NCBI GenBank assembly: GCA_947178445.1
Contig: CAMWYJ010000016.1
Span: 1-60,894 of the forward strand
Length of the DNA: 60,894 bases
Direction of reading: 5' to 3'
DNA from: an uncultured Clostridium sp.
GTDB lineage: Bacteria > Bacillota > Clostridia > Lachnospirales > Lachnospiraceae
Notes under the pieces: model-generated
What the model was told of the DNA's origin: nothing
Databases searched by the model: none
The model's input: only the letters and a program-made list of their open reading frames with translations
Shown: positions 18,278 to 27,355 of the stretch, in pieces
Layout: the number at the start of each line of letters is the position of its first letter
How positions within the stretch are numbered: position 1 is the first letter of the stretch
Program-made: the position numbers and the translations under genes

Positions 18278-20584
18278 CTATTTTCCTGTCTTTTTCTTAG
18301 ATGCCGGTTTCTTTGAACTCGTCTTTGAAACCTCCTTCTTTGGAGCATCTTCCTTATAATCATACTTAAATACCACTACGGAAAGTGGTGGCAAATGCAT
18401 GGTAATAGAATGTGGTCTACCATCCCAAGGCTCATTCGAAGCCTTAATTGACTTATCGTTTAATCTGCCCTGTCCACCATATTCTTCCGCATCAGAGTTT
18501 AAAATCTCTGTATAATTACCCGAACATGGAACACCTACAATAAATCCATCTCTGTCAACCGGAGTAAAGTTACATACAAACAATAACTGATTCTTTGCTG
18601 TTGAACCACGGCGTATAAAGGAAATAATGGAGCTTTGTGGATCATCACAGTTTATCCATTCAAATCCCATCTGATCCTGGTCATTGTAATAGAACGCATC
18701 ATAATCGTGATATAAATGATTCAGCTTCTTCACATAGTTCTGTATACCCTTATGGCTTGCCGCATCCTCACCTTCCATGAGGAACCAATCAAGGCTTCTC
18801 GCCTCACTCCACTCCCTAAGCTGTGCAAACTCCTGTCCCATGAACAAAAGCTTCTTTCCCGGATGACCGTACATAAATCCATATGCTGTACGCAGATTTG
18901 CAAACTTATCATCGTGAAGTCCCGGCATCTTATTGATCATAGAACATTTCAGATGTACTACCTCGTCATGTGAAATCACAAGAATAAAATTCTCCGAATA
19001 GGCATACATCAAACTAAATGTAAGCCTGTTATGGTTAAACTGTCTGAAATATGGATCTAACTTCATATACTCTAAGAAATCATTCATCCAGCCCATGTTC
19101 CATTTGAATCCAAAGCCAAGACCATCTAACGCAACCGGTGCCGTTACGCCTGCCCATGACGTAGATTCCTCTGCAATGACAAATACTCCAAGATTTAACT
19201 CCTCAATCGTCTTGTTCAGCTTCATAAGAAGCTTGATCGCATCATAATTCTCATTACCTCCGTCCTCATTTGGAAGCCAGTTACCATCCTGTTTTCCGTA
19301 ATCAAGATAGAGCATGGATGCTACCGCATCTACACGAAGTGCATCAATATGATATTCCTTTACCCAGAAAATAGCATTCGCAATGAGGAAATTAGAAACC
19401 TCATTCCTGCCATAGTCAAATATATAAGTACCCCAGTCCGGATGTTCTCCCCGTCTTGAATCCGGATGTTCAAAAAGCGGCATTCCATCAAATCTTCCAA
19501 GACCATGGGCATCTCTTGGGAAATGCGCCGGAACCCAGTCAAGGATAACACCAATTCCATTCTTATGCATGTAATCTACAAAATACATAAAATCTGCCGG
19601 ATCACCATAACGCCTTGTCGGTGCATAGTAATTCGTCACCTGGTATCCCCATGAACCGTCAAAAGGATACTCTGCAATCCCCATTAACTCAATATGGGTA
19701 TATCCCATATCCTTCACATACTCTGCCACCATCGGTGCCAGTTCTCTATAGCTGTAAAAACCATTATCATCATCTTCCACACGCTTCTTCCACGAACCTA
19801 AATGCATCTCATAAATTGCCATTGGCTCACGCAATGCATCTACACGTGAAATTCCCTTACGCCTGTCAACCCACGCTGCGTCTTTCCACTTGTAATCTGC
19901 AATATTCTTGACAACAGAAGCATTATCCGGTCTAAATTGTGCACAGTTGCCAAACGGATCCGACTTGAAAATCTCCTCTCCGTATCTTGTAAGAATACAG
20001 AACTTATAAACAGCATCCTCCCCTACATCCGGAATAAACAGCTCAAAAAAACCACCAGTCTGGCTGATATGCATCGGGTGAAGCGCCCCATCCCACATAT
20101 TGAAATCACCTACAACCGAAACACGGCGTGCATGCGGTGCCCATACAGCAAAGTATGTTCCTGACACACCATCAATCTTCATTGGATGCGCTCCTAATTT
20201 CTTATAGATATCCCAGTGATTCCCTTCACTGAACAAGTAAATATCAAAATCTGTCAATTGGTTCTCAAAGCTATAGGGATCTGCACTGACAATGGTCGAT
20301 CCATCCTGATACTGTGTTACCAAACGATACTTATTTCCTTGAAATTTCTTTTTAGGAAGATATAAAGCATAAAAACCTCTGTCATCCACAGGCTCCATTT
20401 CATATTCTGCCTTACCGGTCGGTGAAATGACCTTGCAGCTCGCGGAATGAGGCTTATATGTGGTAATCATCTGACCTTCTCCATAATCATGATTACCAAG
20501 CAGCTGCTTCGGTGCATTAATCTTACCATCCATCAATTCATCATAAAGTATCCAGTTCATCCACTGCTGAATTTTAATGTTCAT
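18278..20584 (-). CDS. glgB: 1,4-alpha-glucan branching enzyme
   Basis: GH13 enzyme that makes alpha-1,6 branches in glycogen. 768 residues: an N-terminal beta domain, CBM48 (about 115-205, YFAVWAPHARRVSVVGDFNMWDG), the catalytic barrel, and a C-terminal beta domain ending PPLSVVVFKYD. Family motifs: DWVPAHFPRDAHGL, the nucleophile Asp in DALRVDAVASMLYLDYG, the acid/base Glu in FVIAEESTSWAG, and VISHDEVVHLKCSMI. A Lys/Ser-rich tail of about 25 residues (KKEVSKTSSKKPASKKKTGK) is unusual. GGAGGG lies 5 bases before the start. No other glycogen gene is in the window, so it is probably separated from glgC/D/A. Confidence 0.96.
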   Translation of the reverse strand: MNIKIQQWMNWILYDELMDGKINAPKQLLGNHDYGEGQMITTYKPHSASCKVISPTGKAEYEMEPVDDRGFYALYLPKKKFQGNKYRLVTQYQDGSTIVSADPYSFENQLTDFDIYLFSEGNHWDIYKKLGAHPMKIDGVSGTYFAVWAPHARRVSVVGDFNMWDGALHPMHISQTGGFFELFIPDVGEDAVYKFCILTRYGEEIFKSDPFGNCAQFRPDNASVVKNIADYKWKDAAWVDRRKGISRVDALREPMAIYEMHLGSWKKRVEDDDNGFYSYRELAPMVAEYVKDMGYTHIELMGIAEYPFDGSWGYQVTNYYAPTRRYGDPADFMYFVDYMHKNGIGVILDWVPAHFPRDAHGLGRFDGMPLFEHPDSRRGEHPDWGTYIFDYGRNEVSNFLIANAIFWVKEYHIDALRVDAVASMLYLDYGKQDGNWLPNEDGGNENYDAIKLLMKLNKTIEELNLGVFVIAEESTSWAGVTAPVALDGLGFGFKWNMGWMNDFLEYMKLDPYFRQFNHNRLTFSLMYAYSENFILVISHDEVVHLKCSMINKMPGLHDDKFANLRTAYGFMYGHPGKKLLFMGQEFAQLREWSEARSLDWFLMEGEDAASHKGIQNYVKKLNHLYHDYDAFYYNDQDQMGFEWINCDDPQSSIISFIRRGSTAKNQLLFVCNFTPVDRDGFIVGVPCSGNYTEILNSDAEEYGGQGRLNDKSIKASNEPWDGRPHSITMHLPPLSVVVFKYDYKEDAPKKEVSKTSSKKPASKKKTGK

Positions 20585-20780
20585 AAAAACCCTCCATCTA
20601 CATAATTCTTGTCTTTTTTAGGTGAGGTAAAACCCTCCTGCCATTTTATTTAGATATATGCTATCATACCACTTTTCCCTTTTTCTGTAAATATTGAGAA
20701 ACGGGTTTTTAGACAAATGTCTATTGCCCTCTCCTGTTTTCAAAAAGTAATCCTTTATATCGGATAATTTTCTATCACCC

Positions 20781-20832
20781 AAAAAAGACTGTTGTATCAA
20801 AACTATATTCCCTGCTTTGATACAACAACCCT
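20781..20832 (-). terminator. Terminator of the htrA-like gene
   Basis: On the minus strand TTGTTGTATCAAA pairs with TTTGATACAACAG, followed by CTTTTTT. The remaining bases up to glgB (20585-20780) hold no recognised feature and should include the glgB promoter. Confidence 0.8.
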
Positions 20833-20856
20833 TTACAAATCACATCCCCTTATAAA

Positions 20857-22443
20857 TTATTCACCAAAATAGTTTCTAAACTCTTCAAAGAATTCCTCTG
20901 GTGATATTTCCTCACCCTGCTGGTTGTAATACTCCCTTCCGTCATTATTTTTTTGCTGGTCATTATCTGTCTGTTCTTCCTTAGAGGTATCTGGCATATC
21001 CTTTCTTGCACCAAGCTTAACCGTAAGGGTTACTTCCTCGTATTCGCCTCTTTCTGTATTGCGCTGTACCACCATTTCTACCTCTTCACCGGCTTTTTTC
21101 CCGGTCAGGATATTTTGCAGTGCTTCCATACTATTGACATCACGCCCTGCAAATTTTGTAATGATATCACCCGCTTTAAGACCACAGTTGTCCGCCGGAG
21201 AATCCTCTACGATTTTCACAACATATACACCATTCGGCCAATTAAAGCCTTGTGCATACTCGTCGGTAATATCCTTTCCCTGAATACCGAGATATCCCTG
21301 CTCGCTTTCTTCGATCACTTCCTGGTTCATCAGATCATTCACAATTGGAATGGCGGTGGAAATCGGAATGGCATATCCCATACCCTCTACCGTACTATCT
21401 ACATACTTTACAGTATTGATACCAATTACCTCACCCTTTGTATTAAGCAATGCTCCACCACTATTACCAGGATTAATCGCTGCGTCTGTCTGAAGCAGAC
21501 GCATACTATTCTCCTCAACATCCACTTCACGATCCAGCGCACTGATATAACCTCCTGTAAGAGACTGGCCATAGCCAAGCGCATTACCAATGGCAATTAC
21601 TGCTTCTCCAACTCTCAAATCATCGGAAGATCCAAGTGCTGCAACCTTAATATCAGAAAGCGTATCTTCTTCTAAATCCGATACCATAACTGCTACCACT
21701 GCCAAATCTGCTACCGAATCTGTTCCCTTCACGGTTGCAGATGCCGCTGTCTTGTCATTGAATGCTACCGTAAGCTCTCTTGCGCCATCAATAACATGGT
21801 TGTTGGTCGCAATTAATATCTCATCCTTTGTCTGACCAATGATGATACCAGATCCGGAACCGCTTACCTCCTGTTCATAGGACTGGAACCACGAACGGAC
21901 TCTCTGAACAGACGTATTCGTAATAGACACGATAGACGGCATAACCTCTTCTGCCACATCTGCATAACCGGAATCGCTCTCCTTCTTGTTGCTGGCAATT
22001 CCCGAATCCGCTGTTGTCACTGTCGGAATCTGTGTATCAGGGGTATTTCTGTCAAACAGTTTGTTTCCGGCTGCACCTACACCTACCATAACACCGCCTG
22101 CAATCAACCCGAAAGCTGCTGCTTTTCCGATAAATACTCCCACTTTTTTTGCTCTGCCGCTCGACGGCTTCTTTTCTTTCTTTTTCTTCTCAGGCTCCGG
22201 CATGCTACTTGCAAAATCATTCCCTGTATAGATTCCCTGCCCATATACGCTTCCCTGGCTATATGGATTTCCGGTTCCCTGACTCTGGTTTCCTGTACTG
22301 TCAGCTGTATAATTTGAATTCTGGCTATCCAAATCCGGTCTGCCAGAAATATCCTCTCTCCCAAATGGACTTTCATTTCTTCCAAAATGATAAGTTGAAC
22401 TACCTTCCTGCTTTTCCTCATTTCCATTGTTCATGTTATCCAT
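20857..22443 (-). CDS. HtrA/DegP-like membrane-anchored serine protease
   Basis: Envelope quality-control protease. About 100 cytoplasmic residues rich in Gly, Ser, Gln and Asn precede a single TM helix (about 102-125, VFIGKAAAFGLIAGGVMVGVG), then a trypsin-like domain with His in ATNNHVIDGA, Asp in DSVADLAVVAV and Ser in NPGNSGGALLN, and one PDZ domain (about 385-470). The acidic, Gln-rich tail ends in FFEEFRNYFGE. The start at 22443 is chosen because a GTG at 22455 lies inside the AAAGGTGG ribosome binding site. The gene stands alone between terminators. Direct repeats upstream suggest control by an OmpR/PhoB-type response regulator. Confidence 0.93.
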   Translation of the reverse strand: MDNMNNGNEEKQEGSSTYHFGRNESPFGREDISGRPDLDSQNSNYTADSTGNQSQGTGNPYSQGSVYGQGIYTGNDFASSMPEPEKKKKEKKPSSGRAKKVGVFIGKAAAFGLIAGGVMVGVGAAGNKLFDRNTPDTQIPTVTTADSGIASNKKESDSGYADVAEEVMPSIVSITNTSVQRVRSWFQSYEQEVSGSGSGIIIGQTKDEILIATNNHVIDGARELTVAFNDKTAASATVKGTDSVADLAVVAVMVSDLEEDTLSDIKVAALGSSDDLRVGEAVIAIGNALGYGQSLTGGYISALDREVDVEENSMRLLQTDAAINPGNSGGALLNTKGEVIGINTVKYVDSTVEGMGYAIPISTAIPIVNDLMNQEVIEESEQGYLGIQGKDITDEYAQGFNWPNGVYVVKIVEDSPADNCGLKAGDIITKFAGRDVNSMEALQNILTGKKAGEEVEMVVQRNTERGEYEEVTLTVKLGARKDMPDTSKEEQTDNDQQKNNDGREYYNQQGEEISPEEFFEEFRNYFGE

Positions 22444-22499
22444 AATCAAAACCACCTTTCTTTTATCCAGTGAATAACCTCCTGCGTTATCCTATGTAC

Positions 22500-22534
22500 G
22501 TTATACTACCAACGTTTTGTGACTAATCTGTGAC
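22500..22534 (-). promoter_or_regulatory. htrA promoter with two direct GTCACA repeats, 11-bp period
   Basis: On the minus strand GTCACA occurs at 22534-22529 and again at 22523-22518, exactly 11 bp apart. After 12 more bases comes TATAAC (22505-22500). There is no good -35 at 17 bases, and the repeats sit over that position, which is the layout used by PhoB/OmpR-type activators. Confidence 0.5.
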
Positions 22535-22602
22535 AGCTCTGTTTTAAATTTGTGTTTTGCTTTCACCTTTTTATCATGGGAATTGCAGAGCACTCTTCTA
22601 TT

Positions 22603-22645
22603 AAAAAAGGTACTGCATCCATCGGATTATATACAGCACCTTTTT
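22603..22645 (-). terminator. Terminator of the activase operon
   Basis: On the minus strand AAAGGTGCTGTA pairs imperfectly with TGCAGTACCTTT and is followed by TTTTTT. It lies just after the 90-residue gene and before the htrA promoter. Confidence 0.65.
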
Positions 22646-22657
22646 GTTTAAAATTTT

Positions 22658-22930
22658 CTAATAATCTTCTTCAATCACCTGAAAATCCAGAAAGTCAAAA
22701 TCGATATCCTCGATAAAGCTGTCTTTTGTAAATTTAGTTCTGGCATGACGGATAAAATCCGTTTTGTTTCCTTCCAGCCATATGGGCTTTGCCAGATCAA
22801 ACTCATAACACATCTCTTCTAATGCCTTAAAAACCTTCTTTGTCCGCGATATCGTATCATCCTCAATACAGACCACTGTATCCTTTAGCAGCCTGTTGCT
22901 TTTCATAACTTTACCCCAAACCCGAAACAT
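22658..22930 (-). CDS. uncharacterised 90-residue protein of the activase operon
   Basis: Not recognised. Soluble, with no signal peptide or TM helix; a basic first half (MKSNRLLKDT, SRTKKVFKAL) and a strongly acidic C-terminus (FIEDIDFDFLDFQVIEEDY). It has GGAG 8 bases before the start and begins 13 bases after the stop of the dehydratase-like gene. A terminator follows, so it is the last gene of the operon. Conservation of the arrangement would point to a role with the activase pair; that is inference. Confidence 0.7.
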   Translation of the reverse strand: MFRVWGKVMKSNRLLKDTVVCIEDDTISRTKKVFKALEEMCYEFDLAKPIWLEGNKTDFIRHARTKFTKDSFIEDIDFDFLDFQVIEEDY

Positions 22931-22943
22931 ATATTAACTCCAA

Positions 22944-24236
22944 TCACTCTTCTTCTCTTGCCACAGAAAGCATCAGTTTAATACGGTTTTCCTGATTTAC
23001 CTTTGTTGCCCCCGGATCGTAATCAATCGGTACAATATTCGCCTGCGGATATATTTCCTTTACTTTGCGTACCATACCCTTGCCGACAATATGATTCGGC
23101 AGGCAGCCAAACGGCTGGGCGCATATAATATTACCGTATCCCGATTCTACAAGCTCTAACATCTCTGCTGTCAACAGCCAGCCTTCGCCCATCTTATTTC
23201 CAAGACCTACCACACCGGTAACCAACTCCTTAATATGGGCATAGCGCGCCGGCGGCATAAAGTCACTATATTTTGATATATTCTCATAAAGAGTCCGTTC
23301 CAACATTTCGCAATACTTCATAAGTGCCTGTACTACCTTCTTTTTGACAGAGTTACCACCATATAGATTGATATCTTCAATCCGGTTATCAATCTTAAAC
23401 ATCATAAATCCCATTACACCCGGCACCATAACCTCACAGCCCTGCTCTACTAAGAAATTCTCCAGATCATTGTTCGCCATCGAAGAATATTTTACATAAA
23501 TTTCTCCAACCACACCAACCTTGGTCTTCTTTTCGTCTTTAAGCGGAATGGTAGAAAAATCCTCTATGATCGCCTTCATATTCTTCTCCATTCCCTTCGG
23601 TGTATATCCCTTCCGGTGCTTAAACTGGTTTGTAAGCTCCTTCACCCATTTCTCAATCATTGCATCTGCATCACCCTTATTTACCTCATAAGAGCGCACC
23701 TGGTTTTTCAGCAGCATAAACAAATCGCCGTAAGTAAGACCAATCAATCCCTGATATACCATCTCCAATGTAAGCTTAAATCCGCTATTTCCCTCTAATC
23801 CGGATAAATTCAATGAAATAACCGGAACATGTGAAAGTCCTGCCTTCTGCAATGCCTTCCGGAGCAGATGAATATAATTGGAAGCCCTGCAGCCCCCACC
23901 CGTCTGGGTAATCATAAGAGCAACTTTATTTACGTCATACTTGCCGCTCTGCAATGCACTGATCATCTGTCCAATAACCAAAAGTGCCGGATAACAGGTG
24001 TCATTGTGTACATATTTTAACCCGGTATCTACCACTCTGCGTCCTGTATTCTTCAAAAGTCCCACCCGATATCCATGCTGAATAAAAATATTGCGCAAAA
24101 GTTTAAAATGTACCGGAAGCATATCAGGAATCAAAATTGTATAATCCTTACGCATTTCCTTGGTAAATTCCACACGCTCTCCGCCTGCCGTTGTTGTTTC
24201 CAAATTATCATTTTGAAACTGCGTATTCTCGCTCAT
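22944..24236 (-). CDS. 2-hydroxyacyl-CoA dehydratase-related protein (activase partner)
   Basis: 430 residues with a cysteine pattern typical of the iron-sulfur, dehydratase-like partners of BadF/HgdC-type activases: NDTCYPALLVIGQ, TQTGGGCRASNY and CAQPFGCLPNHIVGKG. It ends with NIVPIDYDPGATKVNQENRIKLML. It begins two bases after the activase stop, with AAAGGAG in the end of that gene, so the two are co-translated. In other genomes these regions may be fused into one long protein; here they are split. The substrate is unknown; no CoA-transferase or acyl-CoA gene is nearby, so assignment to 2-hydroxyglutarate fermentation is not supported. Confidence 0.8.
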   Translation of the reverse strand: MSENTQFQNDNLETTTAGGERVEFTKEMRKDYTILIPDMLPVHFKLLRNIFIQHGYRVGLLKNTGRRVVDTGLKYVHNDTCYPALLVIGQMISALQSGKYDVNKVALMITQTGGGCRASNYIHLLRKALQKAGLSHVPVISLNLSGLEGNSGFKLTLEMVYQGLIGLTYGDLFMLLKNQVRSYEVNKGDADAMIEKWVKELTNQFKHRKGYTPKGMEKNMKAIIEDFSTIPLKDEKKTKVGVVGEIYVKYSSMANNDLENFLVEQGCEVMVPGVMGFMMFKIDNRIEDINLYGGNSVKKKVVQALMKYCEMLERTLYENISKYSDFMPPARYAHIKELVTGVVGLGNKMGEGWLLTAEMLELVESGYGNIICAQPFGCLPNHIVGKGMVRKVKEIYPQANIVPIDYDPGATKVNQENRIKLMLSVAREEE

Positions 24237-24238
24237 GA

Positions 24239-27166
24239 TTATTTTGCTCCTTTCTGCTTCATTGCCGCAAACAGGCTACGAAGTCTGATTTTCACTGCCC
24301 CCAGATTCGTTATCTCATCAATCTTAATTTGGGTATATATCTTGCCCTTTTCCTCTAATATTCTCCGAACCTCATCCGTTGTAATCGCATCCACACCACA
24401 GCCAAAAGAGACAAGCTGCACCAGGTTAAGATTTGGATCCTGTTCCATAGCCACATATTCTGCCGCTGCATACATACGGGAATGGTACATCCACTGGTTC
24501 AATACCTTTGTATCCACATGCTCTGCAATATCAGATACGGAATCCTCTGTAATGACCACTGCACCGAGGTCACAAATCAGTTTATTAATTCCATGATTGA
24601 TTTCCGGATCTAAATGATATGGACGTCCGGCAAGTACGATAACCGGTCTGTCCTCCCGCTGGGCAATACGAAGATATTTTCGTCCTTCCATACGAACCAG
24701 CTTCATATGCCTGTCATATTCCTCATAAGCATAATTACATGCCATTGCCACATCCGACAGCTTGAAGCTTCCAAAATAACGCTCTAACACTGCATGGAAT
24801 TTTTTTGTAAAATCCTTCCTCCTATGGATTCCAAGATACTCATAGATAAACTTTACATTCGATAAATCCTTGACATTTGCCTCTAATACCTCCGGATAAT
24901 AAGCAACAACCGGACAATTGTAATGATTGTCACCGAGTCCCTCATCAAAGTTATAGCTTAAACAAGGATAGAAAATGGCATCTACATCCTCCTTAAGCAA
25001 TGCTTCAATATGTCCGTGCATCAGCTTTGCAGGGAAACATACCGTATCAGATGGAATTGTATGCTGACCACTTAAATACAGGCTTCTGCTGGAATTTGGT
25101 GATGTCACCACGTTAAATCCTAATCTGGTAAATATGGTATACCAGAATGGGAGCAACTCGTACATATTAAGTCCCATTGGAATTCCAATGGTTCCTCTTG
25201 CCCTGTTCTTTGGAATATCTGAATTTCTGTATTCCTCCAATATCCTTAACTTATAATCATATAAATCGTATCTTGTTCCCTCTGCTTTCTTCGCTGTCGG
25301 TTTATCACAGCGGTTACCGCTGATAAACCTCCTGCCATTTGCAAAAGTGTTAATCGTAAGCTTACAGTGATTGCTACAACCGTTACAGGTAGTCATCGTA
25401 ATCTCGTGGGTGAATGCTGCAAGGGCTTCGGCATTGGAAATAGTACTTTTCCCGGTACTGTTTTCCTTCGCATAAATAGCAGCACCAAACGCTCCCATAA
25501 TACCCGCCATCTCTGGTCTTACCACATCATGCCCGATTTCCTGTTCAAAAGCCCGGAGCACTGCATTGTTAAGGAAGGTTCCTCCCTGTACAACAATATG
25601 CTCACCAAGCTGCTTTGCAGAAGCGGCACGGATTACCTTATAAAGGGCATTCTTGACAACCGAAATGGACAATCCCGCAGAAATATTCTCTATACTTGCA
25701 CCATCCTTTTGTGCCTGCTTTACAGAAGAATTCATAAATACGGTGCAACGTGAACCTAAATCTACCGGCTTATCTGCAAACAGACCAAGCTTTGCAAAAT
25801 CAGTAATCGGATAACCTAATGCTCCCGCAAAGGTCTGAAGGAATGAACCGCAGCCGGAAGAACAAGCTTCATTTAAGAATATATTATCAATCGCATTATT
25901 CCGAATCTGGAAGCATTTAATATCCTGACCGCCAATATCAATAATAAAATCAACATCCGGCTGGAATTTCTTCGCAGCAGTAAAATGCGCCACCGTCTCT
26001 ACGATACCAAAATCCACACCAAAGGCATTCATGATCATCTCTTCGCCATATCCGGTTACGGCAGATGCCTCAATACGGATATCCGGGTATTTCACATAAA
26101 GCTTTTCCAAAAATCCCTTAATGATCGGCACCGGATTACCGCCATTTGGCAGATATTCCGAACAAAGAATATTGGCATTTTCATCCGTCACCACCGCCTT
26201 CACGGTCGTAGATCCGGCATCTATACCCAGATATGCCGGTCCGCTAATATAATCCACATTCCTGATATGGTCAGAATTCTTCTGATGCCGCTCCAAAAAA
26301 GTATTATATTCATCCTCGGATGTAAATAATGGCTTACAGCTCGCATATCCACCAGAAGCAGTATAACCATTGATTTTCTCCTTAAGCTCCTTCAAATCAA
26401 ATGTTTTGCTGTCTTTCTTAAGGGCTGCCCCCATCGCTACAAAATATAAGGAATTGTCAGGGGCAATACCCTCTAACTTCAACGTAGTATCAAAAGCCTT
26501 TCGCAGTTCAGACAAAAAGGTAAGCGGTCCACCAAGATATACCACTTTGCCCTCTATCTCACGTCCCTGGGCAAGGCCTGCAATCGTCTGATTTACCACC
26601 GCATAGAAAATGCTTGCTGCAATATCATTTTTCTGTGCACCCTGATTTAAAAGAGGCTGTACATCTGATTTTGCAAACACACCACAACGGCTGGCAATAG
26701 TATAGATTTTCTCATAGTTCTTAGCAGCCTCATTCATTGCCCCTGCTTCCATATCCAGCAAGGTTGCCATCTGGTCAATAAATGCTCCCGTACCACCTGC
26801 ACAGGAACCGTTCATTCGAACCTCTAACCCATCTGTCAGAAATAAGATTTTGGCATCTTCCCCACCTAACTCTATGACCACATCCGTTCCGGGAATCACC
26901 TTATTCACGGCAACTCTTGTCGCATATACCTCCTGTTCAAACGGAATACCCAGGGTATCCGCAATACCCATTCCGGCAGAACCGGAAATACAAAGGCTCA
27001 TTTCCTTCTCCTCCGGAAACTGTTTCATAATATCTGCTAACATCCCCACTGTTTTAGTCGTAATCTGTGAAAAATGTCTCTGGTAATCCTTGTAGACAAT
27101 ATGATCCTTATCATCTAATACAACGCATTTTAATGTGGTTGATCCTACATCTAATCCTATTTTCAT
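24239..27166 (-). CDS. two-headed acyl-CoA dehydratase activase-like ATPase
   Basis: 975 residues with two ASKHA ATPase domains in tandem: the first begins IGLDVGSTTLKCVVLDD (residue 3), the second LGIDAGSTTVKAVVTDE (about residue 313). Each has a cysteine loop for a bridging Fe-S cluster (NGSCAGGTGAFIDQ and EACSSGCGSFLQTF). A DUF2229-type region follows, with TTCNGCSNHCKLTI and a SDTVCFPAKLMHGH segment. The family uses ATP to push electrons into a dehydratase-like partner, here presumably the next gene. GAGGT precedes the start. Genes of this size and layout are common in Clostridia, but their substrate is not known. Confidence 0.85.
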   Translation of the reverse strand: MKIGLDVGSTTLKCVVLDDKDHIVYKDYQRHFSQITTKTVGMLADIMKQFPEEKEMSLCISGSAGMGIADTLGIPFEQEVYATRVAVNKVIPGTDVVIELGGEDAKILFLTDGLEVRMNGSCAGGTGAFIDQMATLLDMEAGAMNEAAKNYEKIYTIASRCGVFAKSDVQPLLNQGAQKNDIAASIFYAVVNQTIAGLAQGREIEGKVVYLGGPLTFLSELRKAFDTTLKLEGIAPDNSLYFVAMGAALKKDSKTFDLKELKEKINGYTASGGYASCKPLFTSEDEYNTFLERHQKNSDHIRNVDYISGPAYLGIDAGSTTVKAVVTDENANILCSEYLPNGGNPVPIIKGFLEKLYVKYPDIRIEASAVTGYGEEMIMNAFGVDFGIVETVAHFTAAKKFQPDVDFIIDIGGQDIKCFQIRNNAIDNIFLNEACSSGCGSFLQTFAGALGYPITDFAKLGLFADKPVDLGSRCTVFMNSSVKQAQKDGASIENISAGLSISVVKNALYKVIRAASAKQLGEHIVVQGGTFLNNAVLRAFEQEIGHDVVRPEMAGIMGAFGAAIYAKENSTGKSTISNAEALAAFTHEITMTTCNGCSNHCKLTINTFANGRRFISGNRCDKPTAKKAEGTRYDLYDYKLRILEEYRNSDIPKNRARGTIGIPMGLNMYELLPFWYTIFTRLGFNVVTSPNSSRSLYLSGQHTIPSDTVCFPAKLMHGHIEALLKEDVDAIFYPCLSYNFDEGLGDNHYNCPVVAYYPEVLEANVKDLSNVKFIYEYLGIHRRKDFTKKFHAVLERYFGSFKLSDVAMACNYAYEEYDRHMKLVRMEGRKYLRIAQREDRPVIVLAGRPYHLDPEINHGINKLICDLGAVVITEDSVSDIAEHVDTKVLNQWMYHSRMYAAAEYVAMEQDPNLNLVQLVSFGCGVDAITTDEVRRILEEKGKIYTQIKIDEITNLGAVKIRLRSLFAAMKQKGAK

Positions 27167-27287
27167 CCTGATACCTCTTTTTCCTACGTTTTCTTCTATC
27201 TTTATCTATATTTATTATCTAAGTTTCAGACATATGCAATTCTAACACACTTTAAAATACATTGCAATTATGTTTAATCTGTCAAAA

Positions 27288-27303
27288 TCTGTATATATAC
27301 AGA
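27288..27303 (-). terminator. Weak hairpin after the RND gene
   Basis: Palindrome TCTGTATATATACAGA followed on the minus strand by TTTT. The stem is A/T-rich and has no GC clamp, so it is only a possible terminator. Confidence 0.3.
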
Positions 27304-27355
27304 AAAAGTACCAGCCTTTTCCAATACATATGCCGATACTCTTTCTGTCTGTTTT

